Assembly: GCF_009377185.1 (NCBI RefSeq)
Contig: NZ_VJZC01000007.1
Location: 1 to 64,000 of the forward strand
DNA length: 64,000 nucleotides
Source: Streptomyces spongiae
GTDB taxonomy: Bacteria; Actinomycetota; Actinomycetes; Streptomycetales; Streptomycetaceae
Direction of reading: 5' to 3'
Made by a program: the position numbers and the translations under genes. The notes beneath the pieces were generated by a model, which saw nothing but the letters and a program-made list of their open reading frames with translations, did not search any database and had not been told where the DNA came from. Within the stretch, counting starts at the first letter, position 1. Every line of letters begins with the position of its first letter. Positions 1 through 8,114 of the stretch are shown here, piece after piece.

Positions 1-327
1 CCCCTCCACTCCCGCCACGTCCACCGTCGACCGGCGTCTGGGATTGACGCTTTTCGCCAGCATTCACCAGCGACGGCCTCGCCCCGTGCACCTTGAAGGC
101 GGCCGATCCGGTCGGATTTTCCAGGAAGGCGCAGAATTCGCGCGCGCACGCCGTTGACCGGAATGAAGCGGTCAAGTAGCTTCACCCAACAGGACGACAT
201 GTCTCCACTGCAGGACAATCGCCATTCGTGGGCTCGGCTCGTCCAGTCCGGGTGTGCGGCGAACAGCGCGGTGCGAGAGGAGCAATGCGATGGACAGCAA
301 TGTCCGCGACGTCACGGAGGTGACAGC
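1..327. other. Leader region, no gene recognised
   Basis: No recognisable gene is seen. The P450 reading frame stays open upstream to 154, but residues encoded by 154-327 look unlike a P450 N-terminus (Ser/Gln/Arg-rich, no hydrophobic segment). A strong ribosome-binding site just before 328 makes the stretch a probable leader. A TTGACG hexamer at 44-49 has no convincing -10 partner. Confidence 0.5.
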
Positions 328-1524
328 ATGAGTGGCCTGTTGAACCCTACGGAAGCCCTGGAGCATCTCAAGTCGGACCCCGAGGCCGGGACCGCCGAGG
401 CCTACGGCGAAGCCCTGAGTCAGTGCCCCATGGCGCGGGTCAAGATCGCCGGGTCTGACGTGAACTGGTGGGGTGCCCTGGGATACGCCGAGCTCACCAC
501 CGTGCTTCGTGACTTCCGGAAGATGAGCAGCATGGTGACGACCGAACCGGACGGCACGCCGGCCATCCTTCCGCTTTTCGCCGACCCTCCGCTTCACACG
601 GGGTTCCGCAAGCTGTTGAATCCGAATTTCCTGCCTGAGGTCGTGGGCCGTCTGGAGTCAGGCAACCGCGAGATCGCCGTCGCGATGATCGACGCACTGG
701 TGGCGCAGACCGAGGTCGACTTCTCCACGCAGTTCACCTATCCCTTCCCCACACGCGTGCTGTGCCGGTTCCTGGGAGTTCCCGACTCGGACTGGCCCGT
801 CCACCACGAGTTCGTCATGGCGACCGGAGAGCAGGTCGGGTTCGCCGTGAACGACGAGCAGGACGAGCAGCTTTTCGTGGCCGCGATGGCGAAGATCCTG
901 CCGTACGTGCAGAAGGTCATCGTGGATCACCGGGAAAACCCCCGGGACGATATCGTCAACAGCTTCGTGACGGGTCAGGTGCAGGGCCGCCCACTCACCG
1001 ACGAGGAAATCAGCAAGCTGATCATCGCCATGATGCTGGCCGGTCACGGCACGACCACGGCCGCGCTGTCGAACACGGTCCTCCGGCTCGCCCGCGATCA
1101 GGAGCTGCAGAGTCTGCTGCGCGCCGAGCCGCACCGAATCCCCGACGCCATCGAGGAAAGCCTGCGGATCGACACGCCGCAGCAGACGTTGAGCCGCAAG
1201 TGCGTCGCCGACACGGAGATCGCCGGTGAGAAGATCGCGGCGGGCGAGTTCGTACTGACGAGCTACGGTTCCGCCAACGTCGACCCGAGGCGTTTTTCCG
1301 ACCCCGGCAGGTTCGACCTGGACCGGGAGGACAAGAACCACCTCGCCTTCGGGTTCGGTCTCCATGCCTGCCTCGGACAGCACTTCGCTCGCATGAACAT
1401 GCGCATCACGCTGGAGGAGCTCCTCGCGAGGACGTCGAACTTCGCCATCAACGGAGAGGTGAAGCGTCGGAGCTTTCCCGTGCTCTCGGTTGACGAGCTG
1501 CCGCTCGTGCTGCGGGCGGCCTGA
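328..1524 (+). CDS. Cytochrome P450 monooxygenase
   Basis: A 398-residue soluble class I bacterial P450. The I-helix oxygen-activation motif reads AGHGTTT (about residues 237-243), the ExxR pair is EESLR (about 276-280), and the heme loop FGFGLHACLG places the proximal thiolate at about Cys348. Start 328 is chosen because GGAGG (316-320) lies 7 bases upstream and the protein then has normal family length; an in-frame start at 154 would add 58 atypical residues. No ferredoxin or ferredoxin reductase gene is adjacent, so electrons must come from elsewhere in the genome. Substrate is unknown. Beside an aromatic ring-cleavage cluster, O-demethylation or hydroxylation of an aromatic is a fair guess only. 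Confidence 0.93.
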   Translation: MSGLLNPTEALEHLKSDPEAGTAEAYGEALSQCPMARVKIAGSDVNWWGALGYAELTTVLRDFRKMSSMVTTEPDGTPAILPLFADPPLHTGFRKLLNPNFLPEVVGRLESGNREIAVAMIDALVAQTEVDFSTQFTYPFPTRVLCRFLGVPDSDWPVHHEFVMATGEQVGFAVNDEQDEQLFVAAMAKILPYVQKVIVDHRENPRDDIVNSFVTGQVQGRPLTDEEISKLIIAMMLAGHGTTTAALSNTVLRLARDQELQSLLRAEPHRIPDAIEESLRIDTPQQTLSRKCVADTEIAGEKIAAGEFVLTSYGSANVDPRRFSDPGRFDLDREDKNHLAFGFGLHACLGQHFARMNMRITLEELLARTSNFAINGEVKRRSFPVLSVDELPLVLRAA

Positions 1525-2243
1525 TCCGCGGGCGCACAGTGATTTCTCGTGCCGCTTGTCAAGTCGGCAGGGCAGCGGGAGGCACGGCCTCGTAGGGCCG
1601 TCCGTCGCGAAGCTGCATGATGTCGGCCATCGGTGCCGCTCGGAACCCAGCAGAGCTCCTCCGGGCGGTCCAGTGCCACGCTCCTTCATGACGGCAACCG
1701 GATGTCAACCGGCGGGAGTTGGTGTGGCAGGTCGTCTTCTGGGCGTGAGGAGGGCCTGGTAGATCCCGTGGGCGACGTAGCGCTGATGGGCCACTGCCGA
1801 GGTGGACCCGTCCGAGGGGCCAGAAGGCTCTCTCGGGCAGGGCGAGGGCCGGACGACCGTGCATCGACCTCGTGCGCCGGCATGGCCGACTGGGAGTCAG
1901 CAACCGCGCGACACAGGCCCGCATCTCGTCATTGTCTGTCGAACTGTCGAACGGATAACCCGGAAGCGCGAGAGGAGGCCCGTTGCCACTGTCCCGTGGA
2001 TGCCCTGCATCGTTCTCCACCACCCCTTGACGTGCACCGACTAAGACGGCGATGCCTACCACCCACCGGAGCGACGCGGCCGGCTCGTGCACAGGAGCAG
2101 GAGTGCACGAGCTCGCCCCCAGGAGCGGTTTCGTTGAAACCTCAAAGAAAAGTGAGGTTCACACGATGGTCAAGGTTGCGCAGAGTCCCGCCAACGTGCG
2201 GACGGCGCCCCGGAGTAGAGAAGCGGTGACCCGCTGTGCGGGG
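1525..2243. other. Gene-poor spacer, possibly decayed coding DNA
   Basis: About 720 bases without a convincing gene. Open frames on both strands are Arg/Pro/Ser-rich and match no family I know. On the minus strand around 1735-1800 a short codon-like run (AHQRYVAHGIYQALLTP) suggests an old coding remnant, but it cannot be extended. The right end holds a bidirectional hairpin (separate entry). Confidence 0.4.
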
Positions 2244-3992
2244 TCAGGTTTCCGACGTACCGCTCAGCGACAGGCCCCACCAGCGGTCGAATGGCCGCCG
2301 ACGGGGCCTGTCGCTACAAATGCAGCCAGGTGAAAGAGTCCGGGCGACTGACGGATTGTCGGCGAGCGGGGCGTCGCCGCTCACCGTGCACCAGGCGTCC
2401 GACATCCAGGGCGCTCGCGCGCTGGTGCGCAGTTCGCGCTTGAGGATCTTGCCGCTGGCGTTCTTCGGCAACTGCTCGGCGAACTCGATGTGTTTGGGCG
2501 ACTTGAACCCGGCCAGGCTCTGCCGGCAGTGGGCGATGAGTTCCTCGGCGGTGGCCGATGCTCCGTCCCGCAGGACGACGACGGCGGTGACCGCTTCGAT
2601 CCACTGCGGATGCGGGAGTCCGAAGACCGCGGTTTCGGCCACCGCCGGGTGCTGGTACAGCACTTCCTCGACCTCGCGGCTGGCGACGTTCTCGCCGCCG
2701 CTCTTGATCATGTCCTTCTTCCGGTCGACGACGGTGAGGTAGCCCTCGCTGTCCATCACTCCGAGGTCACCGCTGTGGAACCAGCCGCCCGCGAACGCGG
2801 CATCCGTCCGCTCGGGGTCGTTCCAGTAGCCGAGCATGGCGTGGGGGCTGCGGTGCACGATCTCCCCGACCTGGCCGGGCGGCACCGGCCGGGTCGCATC
2901 GTCGACGACCAGTGTCTCGACGTTCAGTCCGGGCCGGCCGGCCGAGCCGGCCTTGCGGACCTGGTCCTCCGGCTTGAGGATGGTGGCCACCGGTGACATC
3001 TCGGTCTGCCCGTAGAAGTTGAACAGCCGGACGTCGGGCAGCCGTTCGCCGATCTCCTTCAGCACCTCCACCGGCATGATCGAGGCGCCGTAGTAGCCCT
3101 TGCGCAGCGAGGACAGATCCCGCTGGTCGAACTCGGGGTGGCGCAGCAGCGAGATCCAGACGGTCGGCGGGCAGAACAGCTTGGTGGCACGCTCGGCCTC
3201 CACCGTGCGCAGGATCGTCGCGGCGTCGGCTCCGGGCAGCACGATGTTGGTGGCGCCGAGATAGATGCCGGGGGTGAGGAAGCAGTGCAGCTGTGCGCAG
3301 TGGAAGAGCGGCAGGGCGTGTACCTCGATGTCGTCGCCGCTCATCTCGCCGTCGACGGCACAGGTGACGTACTGGGCGATCAGGCTGCGTGCGGAGAGCA
3401 TCGCTCCCTTGGGGCGGGACTCGGTGCCGCTGGTGTAGATCAGCTGCGCCAGGTCGTCCTCGGCGACGAAGACGTTCGGAGCGGACGAGTCGTCGTACGC
3501 CATCCAGTCCTCGACGGACTCCCAACCCGCGGGTGTCGGCAGCCCGCTGTCGTGGATCACGCCGCGGACCGTGACGGTGCCGGTGAGAGCCGCCTCCTCC
3601 AAGGCCTGTTCCGCCACGGGCAGCAGGGCGTCCTCGACGACCAGTCCGGCCGCGCCGGAATGGTCGAGAACGTAGGCGACTTCCCCCGCGGTCAGCATGA
3701 AGTTGACCGGGACGGACACCGCGCCCAGCCGGGCGAGAGCGAAGTAAAGGACCACGTAGGCGTGGTTGTTGTGGCTGAGCAGGGCGACCCGGTGGCCCTT
3801 GCGGACACCGCGGTTGGCCAGGGCGTTGGCGGTGCGGTTGACGGTCTTGTCCAGCTCGGCGTATGTCTGCCGGAGGTCGCGGTAGACGATCGCGGTCTTG
3901 TCCGGCACACGGGCGGTGGAACGGCTGAGCAGGTCGCCGAGTGAGGCGCTTCTGACCTGGGCGATCCGTTGGGTGAGTTCGTCGCTGAACAT
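2244..3992 (-). CDS. Fatty-acyl/aryl-CoA ligase (AMP-forming)
   Basis: Class I adenylate-forming ligase that activates a carboxylate to an acyl-AMP and then to a CoA thioester. Core motifs are in order: LIYTSGTESRPKGAML (P-loop), FNFYGQTEMSP, GWFHSGDLG, DRKKDMIKSGGENV and PKNASGKILKREL with the catalytic Lys. AAGGAG sits 7 bases before the ATG. The frame runs some 55 residues past the usual end of the family and crosses a strong hairpin before its stop, so the last part may not belong to the native protein (a 3' frameshift is possible; another minus-strand frame stops at 2381). It points the same way as the neighbouring monooxygenase and may activate an aromatic or side-chain acid for the downstream thiolase and hydratase. 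Confidence 0.9.
   Translation of the reverse strand: MFSDELTQRIAQVRSASLGDLLSRSTARVPDKTAIVYRDLRQTYAELDKTVNRTANALANRGVRKGHRVALLSHNNHAYVVLYFALARLGAVSVPVNFMLTAGEVAYVLDHSGAAGLVVEDALLPVAEQALEEAALTGTVTVRGVIHDSGLPTPAGWESVEDWMAYDDSSAPNVFVAEDDLAQLIYTSGTESRPKGAMLSARSLIAQYVTCAVDGEMSGDDIEVHALPLFHCAQLHCFLTPGIYLGATNIVLPGADAATILRTVEAERATKLFCPPTVWISLLRHPEFDQRDLSSLRKGYYGASIMPVEVLKEIGERLPDVRLFNFYGQTEMSPVATILKPEDQVRKAGSAGRPGLNVETLVVDDATRPVPPGQVGEIVHRSPHAMLGYWNDPERTDAAFAGGWFHSGDLGVMDSEGYLTVVDRKKDMIKSGGENVASREVEEVLYQHPAVAETAVFGLPHPQWIEAVTAVVVLRDGASATAEELIAHCRQSLAGFKSPKHIEFAEQLPKNASGKILKRELRTSARAPWMSDAWCTVSGDAPLADNPSVARTLSPGCICSDRPRRRPFDRWWGLSLSGTSET
2266..2315. terminator. Strong inverted repeat, likely terminator
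   Basis: Perfect 13-bp arms AGCGACAGGCCCC (2266-2278) and GGGGCCTGTCGCT (2303-2315). The 24-base loop can itself form a small GCGG/CCGC stem. No long T tract follows, as is common in actinomycetes. It lies at the 3' end of the ligase reading frame, still inside it, and would end minus-strand transcription there. Confidence 0.7.
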
Positions 3993-4076
3993 GTCGCTCC
4001 TTGTTGGGCTCGTGGGGGGATGTCAGCTCGTTATGGCGCCCTCAACAGGGACACCATGAGGGCAGGACGGGGTCGG

Positions 4077-5918
4077 TCACTCGTTCGAGGCGGCTGTGAG
4101 TGTGGGCACGGGCTGTGCGTGTGACGGCTGGAGAGCGAGCACCGAGCGCACGCTCCGGCGGAGTTCGGCGGGGCGGTCGCGGGACCAGTCAGGTGCCCGC
4201 CATGCGATGTGCCGGTCCGGGCGGACGAGCAGTGCCCCGCTGCTGTCGACACCGCGGAGGGCGGCCCATTCGCCGGTGGGGTCGGTCCATTCGGCGCCGG
4301 AGCCGATGACGCGCACATGGATGGTCGCCCCGGTGTCGCCGGCCGCCTGCGCGGCCGCGGCCCATCGAGGGGCGTGCTCGGCATCGACGAGCAGGGTGAG
4401 GCCGCGTGGGGCGATCAGTTGGTGCACCGACTGCCGGGATCCGTCACGGTCGAGCCACACGTGAGGGAGATGGTGACCGGGCCGCGCGGTGGACACATGG
4501 TCGCGTAGCGGATTCTCACCCTCCGGTGCGGGTGTGTCGTCGGGCACCAGCGCGCCGGATTCGTAGTGGTAGCCGAGCTCCACCGCGAGCTGGCTGAAGT
4601 CGTCGGCGTTGCTCGCGATCGCCTCGGCTACCGCGGCACGCTTGGCGTCGCCCTCGGGGGTGTCCGCGAGCCACTCGGTGACGGCGTCCCAGCCCGCTTC
4701 CTCGCTCTGGTCGGCGCGCAGACCGAGCGCCGCGGCGATACGGGCGTGTCCGCCCGCGTTGGTGAGACAGTGCTGGACGTTGAACTCGCCCACCGGGCGG
4801 CGTTCGGCCTCGTAGCTGTCGAGCAGTGCGTCGGTGGCCTGGCCGGTCAGGACGGCGTCGAGCTTCCAGGCGAGGTTGTGCACGTCCTGCACCGCTGTGT
4901 TGAGGCCCAGCCCGCCGGTCGGCGGGTGCCGGTGGGCCGCGTTGCCGGCCAGGAAGACGGGGCCCAGCCGCTGGCGCCGGGCCACCACGCCCTCGAACTC
5001 CCAGTGGCTGACGGCGTGTACCTCGATGTCCAGATCGGGGATGCCGAGCATGCGACGGATGCGGCCCAGGATCGCCGCATGGTCGTGGCGGTCCGCGTCG
5101 CTGGTGCGGTAACCGGTGTGCACGGCCCACTCGGGCGAGTCGCCTCCCCAGCGGTCGGGACCCATGGCGCACAGGGCGCCGGCGAAGGAACCCCGGCCGT
5201 CGGGATTGATGAAGTAGCGCAGCAGCACCTCGTCGTCGGAGATCCACTCCGACAGGTCCATGGTGGCGTGCACGGTCACCATGTCGAGCAGCCCGGTGGG
5301 GCCGTCCATCTCGATGCCGAGCAGGTCGGTGCAGGTACGTCCGCCGTCCGCGGCAATGACGTACCGGGCGTGAACGTCGTAGTCCCGACCGCTGTCACGG
5401 TCGCGGACGGTTGCTGTGGCTCCCTCTCCGGCATCGTCGGCGGACAGGGAGAGCGCTGTGAGCTCGTGGTGGAAGCGGATGTTCTCGGGCCCGCACACCG
5501 CCTCCGCCCGGGCCCGCAGCAAGGGGTCGAGGCGCAGCTGCGGCACGTTGGCGTAGCGGGAGGGGCTGGCCCGGGCGTAGCGCTCGGCGTCGGGGCCGCC
5601 GCCCCAGGCGGGGAGTGCGCCGATCACCTGCCCGAAGGGTGCGGCCGGCCCGGCGAGCGTCGTGTGCCACGCCACCTTGTGCCAGCGGTCCTCCGGCGGG
5701 GAGAGGTCGTAGACGGCGTCAGCCACGCCCATCTCTGTGAAGATCTCCATCGTGCGCTGATTGAGCAGGTGCGCCCGAGGCAGCGGTGAGGCGGCCGCAT
5801 GCCGTTCGACCAGAAGGACGTCGACGCCTCTCTCGCCGAGCAGGACGGCCGCGGAAAGTCCGGCGGGGCCGCCACCCACGATCAGGACGTCCGGCGCACG
5901 GCGAGGTTGGCTGCTCAT
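4077..5918 (-). CDS. FAD-dependent aromatic monooxygenase (TfdB/phenol hydroxylase type)
   Basis: A 613-residue class A flavoprotein hydroxylase. The N-terminal dinucleotide motif VGGGPAG follows the start closely, then NQRTMEI, the DG motif IAADGGRT, and HRHPPTGGLGLNTAVQDVHNLAWKL, which closely resembles 2,4-dichlorophenol 6-monooxygenase TfdB. A thioredoxin-like C-terminal domain ends with GALLVRPDRHIAWR, as in phenol hydroxylases. The usual GDAAH flavin-ribose motif reads GNAAH. Start 5918 is preferred over 6038 because AAGGGAG lies 9 bases upstream and the extra 40 residues would overlap palindromic operators. It is divergent from the LigK/LigJ/LigB-type operon and probably performs the ring hydroxylation that supplies the cleavage substrate. 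Confidence 0.9.
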   Translation of the reverse strand: MSSQPRRAPDVLIVGGGPAGLSAAVLLGERGVDVLLVERHAAASPLPRAHLLNQRTMEIFTEMGVADAVYDLSPPEDRWHKVAWHTTLAGPAAPFGQVIGALPAWGGGPDAERYARASPSRYANVPQLRLDPLLRARAEAVCGPENIRFHHELTALSLSADDAGEGATATVRDRDSGRDYDVHARYVIAADGGRTCTDLLGIEMDGPTGLLDMVTVHATMDLSEWISDDEVLLRYFINPDGRGSFAGALCAMGPDRWGGDSPEWAVHTGYRTSDADRHDHAAILGRIRRMLGIPDLDIEVHAVSHWEFEGVVARRQRLGPVFLAGNAAHRHPPTGGLGLNTAVQDVHNLAWKLDAVLTGQATDALLDSYEAERRPVGEFNVQHCLTNAGGHARIAAALGLRADQSEEAGWDAVTEWLADTPEGDAKRAAVAEAIASNADDFSQLAVELGYHYESGALVPDDTPAPEGENPLRDHVSTARPGHHLPHVWLDRDGSRQSVHQLIAPRGLTLLVDAEHAPRWAAAAQAAGDTGATIHVRVIGSGAEWTDPTGEWAALRGVDSSGALLVRPDRHIAWRAPDWSRDRPAELRRSVRSVLALQPSHAQPVPTLTAASNE

Positions 5919-5976
5919 CGAATGGCTCCCTTGCCAAGCGGGCTGCTGTGAGTTGAACCGTAGGCTGCTCTCAATA

Positions 5977-6026
5977 TTGAATGCAATAGTGACGGCAATC
6001 TCTTGGGAGGGAGTGATTGCATTCAA
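5977..6026. promoter_or_regulatory. Paired palindromic operators in a divergent promoter
   Basis: Two copies of a TTG-N-AT-N-CAA palindrome: TTGAATGCAA (5977-5986) and TTGCATTCAA (6017-6026). Their centres are 40 bp apart, about four helical turns. With flanking bases the two are perfect reverse complements over 12 bp. Similar elements precede the GntR gene at 10557, so this is probably its operator pair, controlling the monooxygenase on one side and the aldolase operon on the other. Confidence 0.75.
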
Positions 6027-6082
6027 TTTTGCCTGCACCTATGGTGGGCGACACCAGCCGACCAACGAAGGGACGGCACACC

Positions 6083-6694
6083 GTGAACCTGCGGGACAGC
6101 ACTTCCGGCGCCCTGTCCGCGGCGACGCTCCATGAAGCGGCAGGCCGCATCGGAGCTCTGCCGTCAAGCATCGGACCCGCCTTCGCCGGCGCCCGGATCG
6201 CCGGTCCGGCCTTCCCTGTCGCCTCTCCGCCGGGCGACAACCTGTGGATCCATCGCGCCGTGTACGCAGCCGAGCCCGGTGACGTGCTCGTCGTCGACGT
6301 CGGCGGGGGCACCGAGTTCGGCTACTGGGGCGAGATCCTGAGCACCGCCGCACTCGCGCGAGGCCTGGCCGGTCTGGTCATCAACGGCGGAGTCCGGGAC
6401 CGGGACGCCCTCGCCGAGCTCGGCCTGCCGGTGTTCTCCGCCGGCCTGTGCATCCGCGGCACCGGCAAGGACCTCGACGGCGCCGGCTCGCTGGGCACCT
6501 CGGTGCGCATCGGAGAGGTGTTCGTCGACCGGGGCGACCTGGTGGCCGGTGACGCGGACGGAGTGGTGGTGGTCCCGCAGGCGGACACCCAGGCCGTACT
6601 GAAGACCGCCGCCGAGCGCGAGGACAAGGAGGCCGAGCTGATGCGCCGCATTCGCGCGGGGGAGCGGACCCTCGACCTCTACGGCTGGCAGTGA
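6083..6694 (+). CDS. RraA-family aldolase (LigK-like)
   Basis: A 203-residue member of the RraA/HMG-CHA aldolase family, metal-dependent class II pyruvate aldolases that include 4-carboxy-4-hydroxy-2-oxoadipate aldolase. The signature INGGVRDRDAL carries the Arg-Asp pair that in this family stabilises the pyruvate enolate and holds the divalent metal. GTG at 6083 is chosen: AAGGGA sits 9 bases upstream and it leaves the operators outside the gene. It is first in an operon with Rid, LigJ-like and LigB-like genes, so cleavage of a 4-hydroxy-2-oxoadipate-type product to pyruvate plus a second acid is expected. Two further RraA paralogues follow downstream. Confidence 0.85.
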   Translation: MNLRDSTSGALSAATLHEAAGRIGALPSSIGPAFAGARIAGPAFPVASPPGDNLWIHRAVYAAEPGDVLVVDVGGGTEFGYWGEILSTAALARGLAGLVINGGVRDRDALAELGLPVFSAGLCIRGTGKDLDGAGSLGTSVRIGEVFVDRGDLVAGDADGVVVVPQADTQAVLKTAAEREDKEAELMRRIRAGERTLDLYGWQ

Positions 6695-6714
6695 CTCAGA
6701 AGAAGGAATGGCCC

Positions 6715-7131
6715 ATGCCCAAGTCCCGTAGACACCCGATCGAGATACCCGGACTGCACCACGGTGGTGCCCCCTTCCCGCTCGCCGTCAGGCTCGACAA
6801 CCTGCTGGTCTCCAGCGCCGTGCACGGCATGGACCCCGACACCGGCAAGGTCCCCGACAGCTTGGAGGCCCAGACCGCCGGGGTGTTCGCCAACATCCGG
6901 CGGATCCTCGATGCGGCCGGCGCCGGCACGGACGACATCGCCAAGGTCACCGTCTTCCTCGGCGAAGGCCAGTCACGCGAACCGCTGAACGCCGAGTGGG
7001 TGGCGATGTTCCCCGACGAGCAGGACCGGCCGGTCCGTCACACCGTGCCCTCGGCGCTGCAAGTCCCTTTGCTCATCCAGTGCGAGTTCACCGCCGTAAT
7101 GCCCACCCGAACCCCCCAGGAGCAGCCGTGA
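6715..7131 (+). CDS. Rid-family (RidA/YjgF-like) protein
   Basis: A 138-residue Rid-fold protein; canonical members hydrolyse reactive enamines and imines. ATG 6715 is preferred because AGAAGGA lies 8 bases upstream; a GTG at 6691 overlapping the previous stop would add eight residues. The core follows the family (LVSSAVHGMDP, the NIRRILDAAGA helix, VTVFLG). The segment that in RidA holds the catalytic Arg (VARLPK) reads SALQVPLL here, so the deaminase Arg seems absent and the protein may bind or tautomerise a pathway intermediate instead. It overlaps the next gene by GTGA, implying coupled translation. Confidence 0.85.
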   Translation: MPKSRRHPIEIPGLHHGGAPFPLAVRLDNLLVSSAVHGMDPDTGKVPDSLEAQTAGVFANIRRILDAAGAGTDDIAKVTVFLGEGQSREPLNAEWVAMFPDEQDRPVRHTVPSALQVPLLIQCEFTAVMPTRTPQEQP

Positions 7132-8099
7132 TCATCGACAGTCACGCCCATCTGGTGGCGCCCGACTCCTTCTACGGCCTGTGGACCTACCTGGAGGCGG
7201 CCGGCACCTACCACGGGCGCTTCCCGTCCAAGGCCACCGACGAGGAACTGCTCGCCTCCGCCGGGCGGCAGATCGCGCTGATGGACGAGGTCGGCACCGA
7301 CATGCAGCTGACCTCGCCGCGCCCGTTCGTGCTGAAGCACTCCGCCCGCCCGGCGAAAATCGTGCACTGGTGGGTCGAGGCGAACAATGACGCCATCGCC
7401 ACCCAGGTCGCCGCCCACCCCGACCGGCTGCGTGGCGTCTGCGCCCTGCCACAGGTGGCGGGCGAACCGGTGAGTACGGTCTTCGAGGAACTGGACCGAA
7501 ACCTGGAGCGAGGATTCATCGGGGTGCTGCTCAACCCCGATCCGAGCGAGGGTGCCGGCACCACACCGGTGATGGGTGACGAGTACTGGTACCCGCTGTA
7601 CGAACGCCTCGTCGAGCGCGACGTACCGGCGCTGCTGCACCCGGCCGCCTGCTACGGACGCGAGAGCTACAGCGAGCACTTCATCACCGAGGAGAGCCTG
7701 GCGATCAACAGCATGATCCGGGCCGGAGTGTTCCGTGACTTCCCCGACCTGAAGATCATCGTGCCGCACGGCGGCGGGTCGGTTCCCTACCAGCTCGGCC
7801 GCTGGATCGCTCACGACCGCGGACTCTTCAGCGCCAAGTCGGACGACCGCGAGACGTTCGAGGAGACGCTGAAGCGGTTCTGGTTCGACACCTGCCTGTA
7901 CACCCAGGAAGCCCTGGAACTGCTCTTCGCGGTGGTCGGCGCGGACCGCGTCCTGTTCGGCACCGAACGGCCGGGCAGCGGCGGAAGCCTCGAAGACCTC
8001 AAGCCGGTGATCGACAAGATCCCCGCCCTGTCCGACGACGACCGGCGAGCGGTGTTCGAGGGCAACGCCCGCCAGGTCTACACACGGCTGAACAGCTGA
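7128..8099 (+). CDS. Amidohydrolase-2 protein, LigJ-like 4-oxalomesaconate hydratase
   Basis: A 323-residue metal-dependent TIM-barrel protein (Amidohydro_2). Metal-binding and substrate segments include DSHAHL at the N-terminus, VPHGGG (about 210) and WFDTCLY. LLNPDPSEGAGTTP, EYWYPLYERLVE and the ending FEGNARQVYTRL closely resemble the corresponding stretches of Sphingobium LigJ, which hydrates 4-oxalomesaconate to 4-carboxy-4-hydroxy-2-oxoadipate. AGGAG lies 5 bases before GTG 7128, which overlaps the upstream stop. Flanked by an RraA/LigK-type aldolase and a LigB-type dioxygenase, it fits the hydration step of 4,5-cleavage. Other Amidohydro_2 roles such as decarboxylation cannot be excluded. 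Confidence 0.85.
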   Translation: MIIDSHAHLVAPDSFYGLWTYLEAAGTYHGRFPSKATDEELLASAGRQIALMDEVGTDMQLTSPRPFVLKHSARPAKIVHWWVEANNDAIATQVAAHPDRLRGVCALPQVAGEPVSTVFEELDRNLERGFIGVLLNPDPSEGAGTTPVMGDEYWYPLYERLVERDVPALLHPAACYGRESYSEHFITEESLAINSMIRAGVFRDFPDLKIIVPHGGGSVPYQLGRWIAHDRGLFSAKSDDRETFEETLKRFWFDTCLYTQEALELLFAVVGADRVLFGTERPGSGGSLEDLKPVIDKIPALSDDDRRAVFEGNARQVYTRLNS

Positions 8100-8114
8100 A
8101 GGGAAGACAACACC

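Noticed and set aside
154-327. Upstream extension of the P450 reading frame
   Set aside because: Its residues are not P450-like, and GGAGG right before ATG 328 gives a start with normal family length.
1559-2092. Possible transposase or small protein in the 1525-2243 gap
   Set aside because: Only a few codon-like words; no conserved blocks, no terminal repeats and no ribosome site.
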